From: Oceanobacter mangrovi
GTDB lineage: Bacteria > Pseudomonadota > Gammaproteobacteria > Pseudomonadales > Oceanobacteraceae
Assembly (NCBI RefSeq): GCF_019740315.1
Contig: NZ_JAHXZR010000002.1
Coordinates: forward strand, 188,001 to 252,000
Direction of reading: 5' to 3'
DNA length: 64,000 nucleotides
Positions 57,300-64,000 of this stretch are shown one piece after another. Made by a program: the position numbers and the translations under genes. Positions within the stretch are counted from its first letter, which is position 1. Each line of letters opens with the position of its first letter. The notes beneath the pieces were generated by a model. That model had not been told where the DNA came from and searched no databases. It saw only the letters and a program-made list of their open reading frames with translations.

Positions 57300-58745
57300 T
57301 TGTTAAAAAACATTATTAACGCACTTTCAGGCGGCAAGCAGGAATCCAAACCGGCGAAGTCGACCAAAACCAACAACAGCGCCGCCGCCAAACCGGCTGC
57401 GCACCAGCGTGGTGATCAGCCACAGGCTGGCCACAGTGGCAAAACCAATGCGGCTGGCAAGTCTTCTTCCAGCGGTAAAAAGCGCAGTAAGAAAAGCAGC
57501 TCCGGTTCCTCAGGTTCTGGTTCGCATTCCGGTTCCCGTCCTGCTAACAAGCCAGCGGAGATTACCGCGCCATGGGATCCAGCCGAATTCAAGGTCGATG
57601 CGGTTGAAGGTAAAACCCGTTTCCACGATCTCGACTTGCCCGATAGCATCATGCATGCAATTCAGGATCTCGGTTTCCATTACTGCACGCCAATTCAGGC
57701 GGAAAGCCTGCCAGCGGCCCTGCGTGGTCGTGACACCATTGGTCAGGCGCAAACCGGTACTGGTAAATCAGCAGCCTTCCTGCTGACCATCATGAATCGT
57801 TTGCTGACTGTTAAGCCGGAACAGCGTTTTGCCAGTGAGCCACGTGCGCTGGTGATTGCCCCAACCCGCGAGCTGGCCCTGCAGATTGGCAAGGATGCGG
57901 ATGGCCTGGCGAAATATTCCGGTCTCAACATTCTTACCGTTGTCGGCGGCATGGACTATGAGCCACAGCGCAAGGTGCTGCGTAACGAAGTGGTCGACAT
58001 TCTGGTGGCAACGCCGGGTCGTCTGATCGACTTTATGCGTAACCAGGACGTCTTCCTCGACCAGGTGGAAGTGCTGGTACTCGACGAAGCCGACCGTATG
58101 CTCGACATGGGCTTTATCCCCGATGTGCGCCGCATCGTGCGGGCAACGCCGCCGAAGGATCACCGTCAGACCCTGCTGTTCTCGGCTACCTTCAACTTCG
58201 ACGTACGAATCCTGATTGACCAGTGGACCCGTGAGCCGCTGAAAGTCGAAATCGAACCGGAGCAGGTTACTACTGACCGGGTTGAACAGCATATGTATCT
58301 GGTCGCGGAATCCGACAAATTTGGCTTGCTCGAGCGTTTCCTCAAGCAGGAAAATCCGGAACGCTGCATTATTTTCGCCAACCGTCGTGATCACACCCGC
58401 AACCTGTGCGACAAGCTCAACAAGCGCGGTTTCAAGGCGGTGCTGCTGTCGGGTGAAGTGAATCAGCAGAAGCGGGTGAAAACCCTCGAACGCTTCCGCG
58501 ATGGCGAAGTCACCATCATGGTGGCCACTGATGTGGCCGGTCGTGGTATTCACGTTGACGGCGTCAGCCACGTGTTTAACTACACCTTGCCGGAAGACCC
58601 CGAAGACTACGTACACCGTATTGGCCGCACTGGCCGTGCTGGTGCCAAAGGCCAGTCATTCAGCCTGGTATCGGAAGATGATGCCTTCTCATTACCAGAG
58701 CTGGAAAAATATCTGGGCGTGAAACTGCCGTTGAAGCAGGCATGA
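57300..58745 (+). CDS. rhlB: DEAD-box RNA helicase, RhlB-like
   Basis: 481 aa. A basic, Ser/Lys/Ala-rich N-terminal tail of about 85 residues with disorder-like composition precedes the helicase core. Motifs in order: Q motif [23 protein letters not shown], Ia PTRELALQ, Ib [72 protein letters not shown]. In E. coli RhlB is part of the RNA degradosome; pseudomonads have long-tailed RhlB and RhlE proteins, so the exact name is moderate. Start is TTG at 57300 with GGAG 8 nt upstream. Closed by a terminator. Confidence 0.85.
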   Translation: MLKNIINALSGGKQESKPAKSTKTNNSAAAKPAAHQRGDQPQAGHSGKTNAAGKSSSSGKKRSKKSSSGSSGSGSHSGSRPANKPAEITAPWDPAEFKVDAVEGKTRFHDLDLPDSIMHAIQDLGFHYCTPIQAESLPAALRGRDTIGQAQTGTGKSAAFLLTIMNRLLTVKPEQRFASEPRALVIAPTRELALQIGKDADGLAKYSGLNILTVVGGMDYEPQRKVLRNEVVDILVATPGRLIDFMRNQDVFLDQVEVLVLDEADRMLDMGFIPDVRRIVRATPPKDHRQTLLFSATFNFDVRILIDQWTREPLKVEIEPEQVTTDRVEQHMYLVAESDKFGLLERFLKQENPERCIIFANRRDHTRNLCDKLNKRGFKAVLLSGEVNQQKRVKTLERFRDGEVTIMVATDVAGRGIHVDGVSHVFNYTLPEDPEDYVHRIGRTGRAGAKGQSFSLVSEDDAFSLPELEKYLGVKLPLKQA

Positions 58746-58758
58746 TCCAGAGTTGAAG

Positions 58759-58787
58759 AAAACGGGCACAGGTTGCCCGTTTTTTTA
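58759..58787 (+). terminator. Intrinsic terminator after the helicase gene
   Basis: Stem AACGGGCA/TGCCCGTT with 5-nt loop and T7, 16 nt after the stop. Confidence 0.92.
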
Positions 58788-58895
58788 TGTCTTTTGTACG
58801 GATTGACTGGCCTGTGGCTGATGAAGCTGAGCGCAGGATGCCAGCCTGCTATGCTGTTCTGAAAAAGCCGGATTACTCTCAACGGAGGCAATCGG

Positions 58896-60635
58896 ATGCG
58901 AAAGAACCCGCGGTTACCGCAATTGCAGGAGCTGCTACAGCAACACTTTCATCAGGCCGGGTTCGATCTTGAGCAGGAGCTTGCCAACAGCGAGGCTATT
59001 TTCAACTCCCTCAAGTTCAACCAGTACTCGCTTGAAGTTGCTTCGTACGAGGTCTTCTGGATGAGCAAGGACTCCCGCATTGTTAACGTCAACCGGGCAG
59101 CGTGTGAGCGTTTGGGGGTATCTCGACAGGATCTGATTGGCGTCCCTGTTTGGGACTGGGACCCTAATGTTACTGAAGAAAACTGGCCACAGATCTGGAA
59201 CAATCTGAAAGATGCGTTGCACGTAAACTTCGAAACCCTTCATCGTGACAAGGACGGCTGCGAGTTTCCGGTAGAGGTTCGATCTCATTATTTTGAACTG
59301 GATGGCGAGGAATATGCGGTAGCGTTTGCGACGGATATATCCGAGCGGCGTCAGGCTGAAGATGAGCTTAAACGTTATCAGGAGCAACTCGAAGAGCTTG
59401 TCGAGGAGCGCACCCGTGAACTCACAAAGGCCAAGGAGCACTCAGAAAAAGTCATGCTGGAGCTGAAGGCGGCAAAGGAATCCGCTGAGGCCGCTGATCG
59501 TGCCAAAAGTCAGTTTCTGGCCAACATGAGCCATGAAATTCGCACTCCCATGAATGGCGTTTTGGGTATGATCAACCTGATGATGGAAACCGCGCTGACT
59601 GCAGAACAGCGCGAAATGGCGACCAGTATTCGCTATAGCGCCGATTCCCTGATGACAGTGATTAACGACATTCTGGATTTTTCCAAAATTGAATCCGGCT
59701 GTCTGGAGCTGGAACAGCTGGAGTTTGATTTACCGGAAATGTTGTCGCTGTTCGCTGATTCGATCAGTCACCGGGCCACCGAAAAGGGCCTGCGATTGAT
59801 TTGTCCAGCGCAGCCGGTACCCCTGCGTTGGGTTGTTGGTGACCCCGGGCGATTACAGCAAGTGCTGTTCAATCTGGTCGGTAATGCCATCAAATTCACT
59901 GAGCAAGGCTCTATATCGGTTAATTGCGAGGCGAAATTGCAGGGTGACAAGGTTCAGCTGCATTTTACCGTTAGCGATACCGGAATAGGCATCAGCGCGA
60001 CCGACAAACAACGCTTGTTTGAGCGATTTTCCCAGGCCGATACCAGCACCACCCGTCGCTACGGCGGTACCGGTCTTGGCTTGAGCATATCGCGGCAGAT
60101 TGTCGAGTTGATGAATGGCGAAATCGGCGTGGAGAGTGAACCCGGTAAAGGAGCCCTGTTCTGGTTCACAGTCACGCTTCAGGTTGGGGACCAAATCCAT
60201 GAGAAAACCAATCAGGCCCGGCTGCCGCAGTCTGAAAATGAAAAGTACCCGGAATTTAAAGGGCGCGTGCTGCTGGTAGAGGATAATCCGGTTAACCAGA
60301 AAGTAGCGCAGGGTATGTTGAAACGCTTTGGTCTAACGGTCGATTTGTCTACCAACGGGCGACACGCTCTGAATCAGATCGTTACAGGAAATCGTTACGA
60401 TCTTGTTTTTATGGATTGCCATATGCCGCTGTTGGATGGCTATGAAGCTACCCGTCTGTTACGGCAGGAATATCAATATCGAACCCTCCCCGTGATTGCG
60501 ATGACGGCGAATGCCATGAAGGGCGATCGCGAGCACTGTTTGCAATCAGGCATGAATGACTATATTTCAAAGCCAATCGATCTGGACTGTTTGCTTGCGG
60601 TTTTACGGCGTTGGCTACCTGTAGCAGAACAATAG
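58896..60635 (+). CDS. Hybrid sensor histidine kinase with PAS and receiver domains
   Basis: 579 aa, no membrane segment, so a cytoplasmic sensor. A PAS domain at about 42-152 ([24 protein letters not shown]), a long coiled coil (153-205), HisKA with phosphorylated H213 ([17 protein letters not shown]), HATPase about 315-430 (N box [12 protein letters not shown] boxes [10 protein letters not shown] and [15 protein letters not shown]) and a receiver domain about 455-575 with D507 ([19 protein letters not shown]). The PAS cavity content is unknown. ATG at 58896 follows GGAGG by 8 nt. No Hpt or response-regulator gene adjoins it; output must be elsewhere. Convergent with the hydrolase gene, 9 bp apart. 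Confidence 0.92.
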   Translation: MRKNPRLPQLQELLQQHFHQAGFDLEQELANSEAIFNSLKFNQYSLEVASYEVFWMSKDSRIVNVNRAACERLGVSRQDLIGVPVWDWDPNVTEENWPQIWNNLKDALHVNFETLHRDKDGCEFPVEVRSHYFELDGEEYAVAFATDISERRQAEDELKRYQEQLEELVEERTRELTKAKEHSEKVMLELKAAKESAEAADRAKSQFLANMSHEIRTPMNGVLGMINLMMETALTAEQREMATSIRYSADSLMTVINDILDFSKIESGCLELEQLEFDLPEMLSLFADSISHRATEKGLRLICPAQPVPLRWVVGDPGRLQQVLFNLVGNAIKFTEQGSISVNCEAKLQGDKVQLHFTVSDTGIGISATDKQRLFERFSQADTSTTRRYGGTGLGLSISRQIVELMNGEIGVESEPGKGALFWFTVTLQVGDQIHEKTNQARLPQSENEKYPEFKGRVLLVEDNPVNQKVAQGMLKRFGLTVDLSTNGRHALNQIVTGNRYDLVFMDCHMPLLDGYEATRLLRQEYQYRTLPVIAMTANAMKGDREHCLQSGMNDYISKPIDLDCLLAVLRRWLPVAEQ

Positions 60636-60644
60636 CCAGTGTTT

Positions 60645-61475
60645 TCACCAGGATTGCATCGTTCGTTCAATGCTCTGCACCAGCCAATGGCAATCATCCA
60701 GAGGTAAGTCATGGCCTGCGTGCGGGTGCTCGATTAATGGTTTGTGCCAGTGCGCGGCTATTTGGCGACTGCAATCAGGTGACACCAACCGGTCGCCGTC
60801 AGCGGTATAAATAAAGCTATGTTCCACCGGTGCCTGCGCCGGGCCTTGCCAGCGACTGGCGGCTTTTATCTGGGTCAGGATATTGCTGGTTTGCAGCGGA
60901 TTCTGGCGGGCGAAGCTTTGCCACTGGCTCCGCAGTTGAGGAGTTGTTGGCTGACTGACGGTTAATTGCAGAATCCCGGCTTCCAGGGCGGCAGGGTCGG
61001 ATAACAGTCTGGGGGTCAGACCTAACAGCCGGGCAGCCGCGCGCGGCCGCATCCGTTGCCAGGGGGCTGAAAAGCGGCCGAAGCTGGTGTTGATCAGATG
61101 CAGTTCGGCGATTTCTTCAGGGTATTGGCTGGCCCATTCGGTAGCGATCATGGCCCCCATGGATATGGCGACCAGGCTGAGTGGATGACTGTTATCGGGA
61201 AACAGCAAACGGGTTTGCTGACGCAGGTCTTCCATCATGGCGTTGATAGTTGCCGGGGTGGTCTCGCGGCAACGTTCTCCATTGCCTGCCAGTTCCGGCA
61301 TGATGACCTGTTCGACCAGTGGTAATTTGAGTAGCTCGGTGGGGAACTGATGCCAATGAAAGCGGCTGCGAATCAGTCCCCGAAGTAGTACGCAAACCCG
61401 TTCAGGTTTGCTGGTGGGCGCCTTACCAGAGGTCGAAGTAGCGGTGGACGCCGAACTGGAATGTGGTGCCTGCAT
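60645..61475 (-). CDS. Alpha/beta hydrolase family protein
   Basis: 276 aa. After a Ser/Thr-rich N-terminal 22 residues the fold starts with VCVLLRGLIRSRFHWHQF. Nucleophile elbow is S105 in VAISMGAMIA (Ala in place of the first Gly), acid likely in IYTADGDRLVSPD and His in PHAGHDLPLDD. Substrate unknown; overall like BioH/YheT-size esterases. ATG at 61475 lies inside the 3' end of the upstream outer-membrane gene (53-nt overlap); no later good start exists, so the overlap is probably real and suggests coupling. Confidence 0.75.
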   Translation of the reverse strand: MQAPHSSSASTATSTSGKAPTSKPERVCVLLRGLIRSRFHWHQFPTELLKLPLVEQVIMPELAGNGERCRETTPATINAMMEDLRQQTRLLFPDNSHPLSLVAISMGAMIATEWASQYPEEIAELHLINTSFGRFSAPWQRMRPRAAARLLGLTPRLLSDPAALEAGILQLTVSQPTTPQLRSQWQSFARQNPLQTSNILTQIKAASRWQGPAQAPVEHSFIYTADGDRLVSPDCSRQIAAHWHKPLIEHPHAGHDLPLDDCHWLVQSIERTMQSW

Positions 61476-62148
61476 CAAAGTCGCTCGTCAGGTTGGTGCG
61501 TTCCAGCGTCAGGCGGTAATCGTACTTGTTGTAGGTACGTTCGACACCAACGCGGAAATGCCAATAGCTGTCGCGGTTATCGTTGCCGAAGTTGTAATCG
61601 TCGTCGATTTCCATATAGCGATGCTGGGCAGTATAGAACTCAAAGTCAAAGCTTTTGGTGTGCAGGGTGTAGGAGGCTTCCAGTACCCGGCGGGCAAATT
61701 CGCTGCCCTGATAGTTGCTGGTACGGCGCCAGCCAAGCACCAGTGAGCGATCCAGTGTCAGCCGCAGGAATTTGTCGGTGTAGTCTTTTTCATCTGCTTC
61801 CCAGTCGCCGTGGAACGTTGAGCGGGTCAGGCCCAGGTCGATACCAACACGCGATGTCAGCGAGTGTGAAAAACCGGCGTAGACATCCCATTCAGAATGC
61901 GCGTTGTCGGCTTTGTGCTTGATTTCACTGCCCCAGAGGCCGCCATAGAATCCGCTGGAATGAATATAACCGGCGCCAGCCTGAGCGGCGTATTTGCCAC
62001 GGGTTTCACTGATGCCGTCACGCATGTATTCGCTAACGACGCCCAGTTGGGCAGAGACTTCCGCTTGAGTAGCGGCTGAGAACAACAGGGCCGTAGCCAG
62101 AATCAGTCGGTTGGCCATTCGGTTAGCCAGAGGGCGTGCAGACAGCAT
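61423..62148 (-). CDS. TorF-family putative outer-membrane porin
   Basis: 241 aa beginning with a signal peptide (MLSARPLANRMANRLILATALLFSAATQA, cleavage probably before EV). The mature part is a beta-barrel with alternating aromatic strands: QLGVVSEYMRDGISETRGKYAAQAGAGYIHSSGFYGGLWGSEI, then RVGIDLGLTRSTFHGDW, YRLTLERTNL, and a final aromatic FDLW. The pattern matches the TorF/Gcw_chp outer-membrane family. ATG at 62148 is preferred over TTG at 62187 and ATG at 62118. Role probably small-molecule passage; not shown by the sequence. Confidence 0.75.
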   Translation of the reverse strand: MLSARPLANRMANRLILATALLFSAATQAEVSAQLGVVSEYMRDGISETRGKYAAQAGAGYIHSSGFYGGLWGSEIKHKADNAHSEWDVYAGFSHSLTSRVGIDLGLTRSTFHGDWEADEKDYTDKFLRLTLDRSLVLGWRRTSNYQGSEFARRVLEASYTLHTKSFDFEFYTAQHRYMEIDDDYNFGNDNRDSYWHFRVGVERTYNKYDYRLTLERTNLTSDFDAGTTFQFGVHRYFDLW

Positions 62149-62293
62149 CGTGAAATTCTTTCTCTGTTCAGGGTAGTGGCAATTCAACGGGCGCTTATCA
62201 TACGGAATCCGGCGCTCTGTGTCGCCTTGCCGCTGGCTTCAGACTGCCAGTAATCCTTCAGGTTCCAGCCCGGTGTGTGCTGATGGCTATATT

Positions 62294-63367
62294 TCAGGTT
62301 GTCAGCAGACTATTTTCGCGAGCGATATCCGGATACCAGCGCTCCTGTGCGCGGGCATTCAGCTGCTGGCGATGTTGCTGGTTATCGGGGACCCAGGCCG
62401 ACTGATTGGCCAGTGCGGCCATTAAAAAATCAAACAAGGTACTGTGGCGCCGCAGGATGCGCTGATGGCGGTGCGGCAGGATCGGGTTGAACAGGCTGTG
62501 GAAGCGGAACAACTGTTGCGGATTTTTCTTCACCCAAGTCCAGGAGCCCATCTCCAGGGTCAGAGGCAGAAAAATACCGTTGGGATTCTGACTCTGGTAA
62601 CCGTCATACAAATAATCCCAGACATCGCCCGAGGTGGTGTAGCTGTGAGCTTGCGGTTCAAACAGATAAAGGCCGTGGTTGGGGTAGGAATGCTCGAACA
62701 AGTGGGTCAGTGAATAGGCTTCTGGCAGGCCTTGCCAGGGCAACAGGCTTTTGGCGTACGGAAACCAGATGCGGTCGCGGTAACCAAAACCGCTGTGGCA
62801 GTCGAGTGAGATACACAGCGGCTGGGTGAACAGGGTTTGTTCAATCACGCTGGTTAACGCCAGATTTTCAGGCTCCATCGCCTGGCCTTTTTTACCGCGA
62901 TACCAGGGTAAGGCTGCGCTGATTCGCTGACCGCCAACCAGCAGTGGTGGCCGGTGTTCGGCTTCCACCGGGGCGTTACGCATGAGATCAACGCCGGTTG
63001 CGGTACAGCGACTGTTGTTCCACATACCGGAGGGATTCACTAACGGAATAAACAACAGCCTGAGTCGCTGTAGTTGTTGTTGCAGCTGTTCATCCCATTC
63101 CAGCCGGTGCAACAGCGAGCGCAGAAACGCAAGGATGATCTGGGTGCCGATACGCTCTACGCCATGGACGCCGCCAATCAGAGCCAGGGTTGGCGCAATG
63201 GTTGCCCTCGAGCCCATTTCGATGGAGTAGATGGGCAGCTTCTCGCCGGCATGGGAAACATGCGCGGGAGCGGATATACGCATGACATCGCGGCCTTCCT
63301 CAATCAGGGCTTCCAGCTCAACCAGTTCCGGCAAGGCCTTTTGAATGTGGTAGATTCGACGGCTCAT
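62294..63367 (-). CDS. M14-like zinc carboxypeptidase / succinylglutamate desuccinylase-type protein
   Basis: 357 aa, cytoplasmic by lack of a signal. Zinc ligands H68 and E71 in IGGVHGVERIGTQI and a second His in CISLDCHSGFGYRDR; an acidic residue for catalysis is likely E in LTLEMGSWTW. LLFIPLVNPSGMWNNSRCTATGVDLMRN is typical of M14 peptidases. The substrate is unknown. Start: ATG at 63367 has CGGAGG spaced 6 nt upstream and gives MSRRIYHIQKALPELVE; the ORF could open at 63373 or, less likely, 63499. Confidence 0.75.
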   Translation of the reverse strand: MSRRIYHIQKALPELVELEALIEEGRDVMRISAPAHVSHAGEKLPIYSIEMGSRATIAPTLALIGGVHGVERIGTQIILAFLRSLLHRLEWDEQLQQQLQRLRLLFIPLVNPSGMWNNSRCTATGVDLMRNAPVEAEHRPPLLVGGQRISAALPWYRGKKGQAMEPENLALTSVIEQTLFTQPLCISLDCHSGFGYRDRIWFPYAKSLLPWQGLPEAYSLTHLFEHSYPNHGLYLFEPQAHSYTTSGDVWDYLYDGYQSQNPNGIFLPLTLEMGSWTWVKKNPQQLFRFHSLFNPILPHRHQRILRRHSTLFDFLMAALANQSAWVPDNQQHRQQLNARAQERWYPDIARENSLLTT

Positions 63368-63430
63368 CAACATCCTCCGAAGTTCGGCTGAATCCTCCAG
63401 CCGTTCTGTTAAGCATAGGTTACAACATTC

Positions 63431-64000
63431 ATGAAGTCGTTTGGCGCCAGAAGCTACGAAGCCAATCCACCGGTCCGACAAGGTTGGCAATGGCTGCAAA
63501 CCCTGCTGCCGTATTTATTTGAGTTCCGCTGGCGGGTGGTGGTTGCGGTGGTTTGCCTGATCGGTGCCAAACTGGCCAGCGTGGGGATGCCGTTTCTGCT
63601 GAAGCACCAGATCGATCAGCTGGATCAGTTGCCCAAAGGCATCGAACTGGAGCAAGCCTGGGGCTGGTTGCCGCTGGCGTTGTTGCTGGCGTATGGCTTG
63701 GCGCGGTTGATGTCAGTGTTGTTTGGCGAAATTCGTGATCTGGTGTTTGGCCGTGTCACCGAGCGGGCTATGCGGCGAACCACTCTGAAGGTGTTCCGTC
63801 ATTTGCACAGTCTCAATCTGGCTTTTCACCTGGATCGCCAGACAGGTGCCTTGCAGCGTGATATTGAGCGCGGCGTGCAGGGCATCAGCTTCCTGTTGAG
63901 GTTTCTGGTCTTCAATATCTTGCCAACGCTGCTGGAGCTGGCGCTGGTGATTGGTTTGTTGCTGGCCAATTATCCGCCGGAATTTGCGCTGATTACGCTG
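63431..64000 (+). CDS. Atm1-type ABC exporter, partial
   Basis: N-terminal 190 residues of a half-size ABC exporter (fused permease-ATPase) of the Atm1/ABCB7 heavy-metal group; the gene runs off the right edge. A short tail, first helix near 28-48 (FRWRVVVAVVCLIGAKLASVG), second near 75-95, then the strongly conserved GEIRDLVFGRVTERAMRRTTLKVFRHLHSLNLAFHLDRQTGALQRDIERG (in successive parts), and GISFLLRFLVFNILPTLLELALV. These last are Atm1 hallmarks that form the glutathione-binding cavity. Likely exports a glutathione-type metal or persulfide complex. Divergent from the M14-like gene, 63 bp apart. Confidence 0.9.
   Translation, partial: MKSFGARSYEANPPVRQGWQWLQTLLPYLFEFRWRVVVAVVCLIGAKLASVGMPFLLKHQIDQLDQLPKGIELEQAWGWLPLALLLAYGLARLMSVLFGEIRDLVFGRVTERAMRRTTLKVFRHLHSLNLAFHLDRQTGALQRDIERGVQGISFLLRFLVFNILPTLLELALVIGLLLANYPPEFALITL

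Overview
The window reads as chromosomal core genome of a Gram-negative gammaproteobacterium. The blocks leuCDB-asd-fimV-truA-trpF, folC-dedD-cvpA-purF-metZ and gltA/sdhCDAB-sucAB-lpdA-sucCD are arranged much as in Pseudomonas, and trpF-trpB-trpA before folC recalls Acinetobacter. FimV, WaaC (a Kdo heptosyltransferase), CheV and EpmC fit the same picture. I would place it near Pseudomonadales/Oceanospirillales, probably marine; the genus is not resolved. I see no tRNA, rRNA, CRISPR array, insertion sequence or prophage gene.

Layout. 1-1829 (minus): an AccA-like carboxyltransferase fragment behind fabB. 2103-6619 (minus): a probable four-gene envelope operon with an LPG-synthase-TM/UPF0104 protein, a polyprenyl-phosphate GT2, a GT39 (ArnT-like) transferase and a PAP2 phosphatase, divergent from waaC (6783-7820). 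7805-12482: an EAL-HDOD regulator, CheV, a MOSC protein, an unknown helical protein and a beta-hydroxyacid dehydrogenase. 12621-25470: the TCA block, with gltA leftward and sdhCDAB, sucAB-lpdA and sucCD rightward, followed by propionyl-CoA synthetase (25673-27559). 27744-29613: a universal stress protein and a LysR regulator divergent from leuC. 29778-43607: leucine, lysine/threonine (asd) and tryptophan genes, fimV, truA, folC and a SPOR protein. 43786-47162: cvpA, purF, metZ. 47388-51362: a MoxR/DUF58/TgpA module. 51364-63367: thioredoxin-fold proteins, a bacteriohemerythrin, a Tas-like aldo/keto reductase, a CWC protein, a MATE exporter, EpmC, an RhlB-like helicase, a hybrid histidine kinase, an alpha/beta hydrolase, a TorF-like outer-membrane protein and an M14-like peptidase. 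An Atm1-type ABC exporter runs off the right edge.

Functionally the centre couples the lower TCA cycle (citrate synthase, succinate dehydrogenase, 2-oxoglutarate dehydrogenase, succinyl-CoA synthetase) to propionate activation and amino-acid synthesis. Most units end in clear intrinsic terminators.

Points of most interest: a perfect FNR/Anr-type box at the expected distance before the bacteriohemerythrin gene; a 171-bp trpB-trpA gap holding a nested palindromic repeat; a strong terminator-like hairpin 14 nt before leuB; absence of accD from its usual place before folC while an AccA-like gene follows fabB; the compact glycolipid operon; and a membrane-anchored thioredoxin-fold protein with CxC pairs. 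No clearly new multi-gene system is evident; these are candidate leads.
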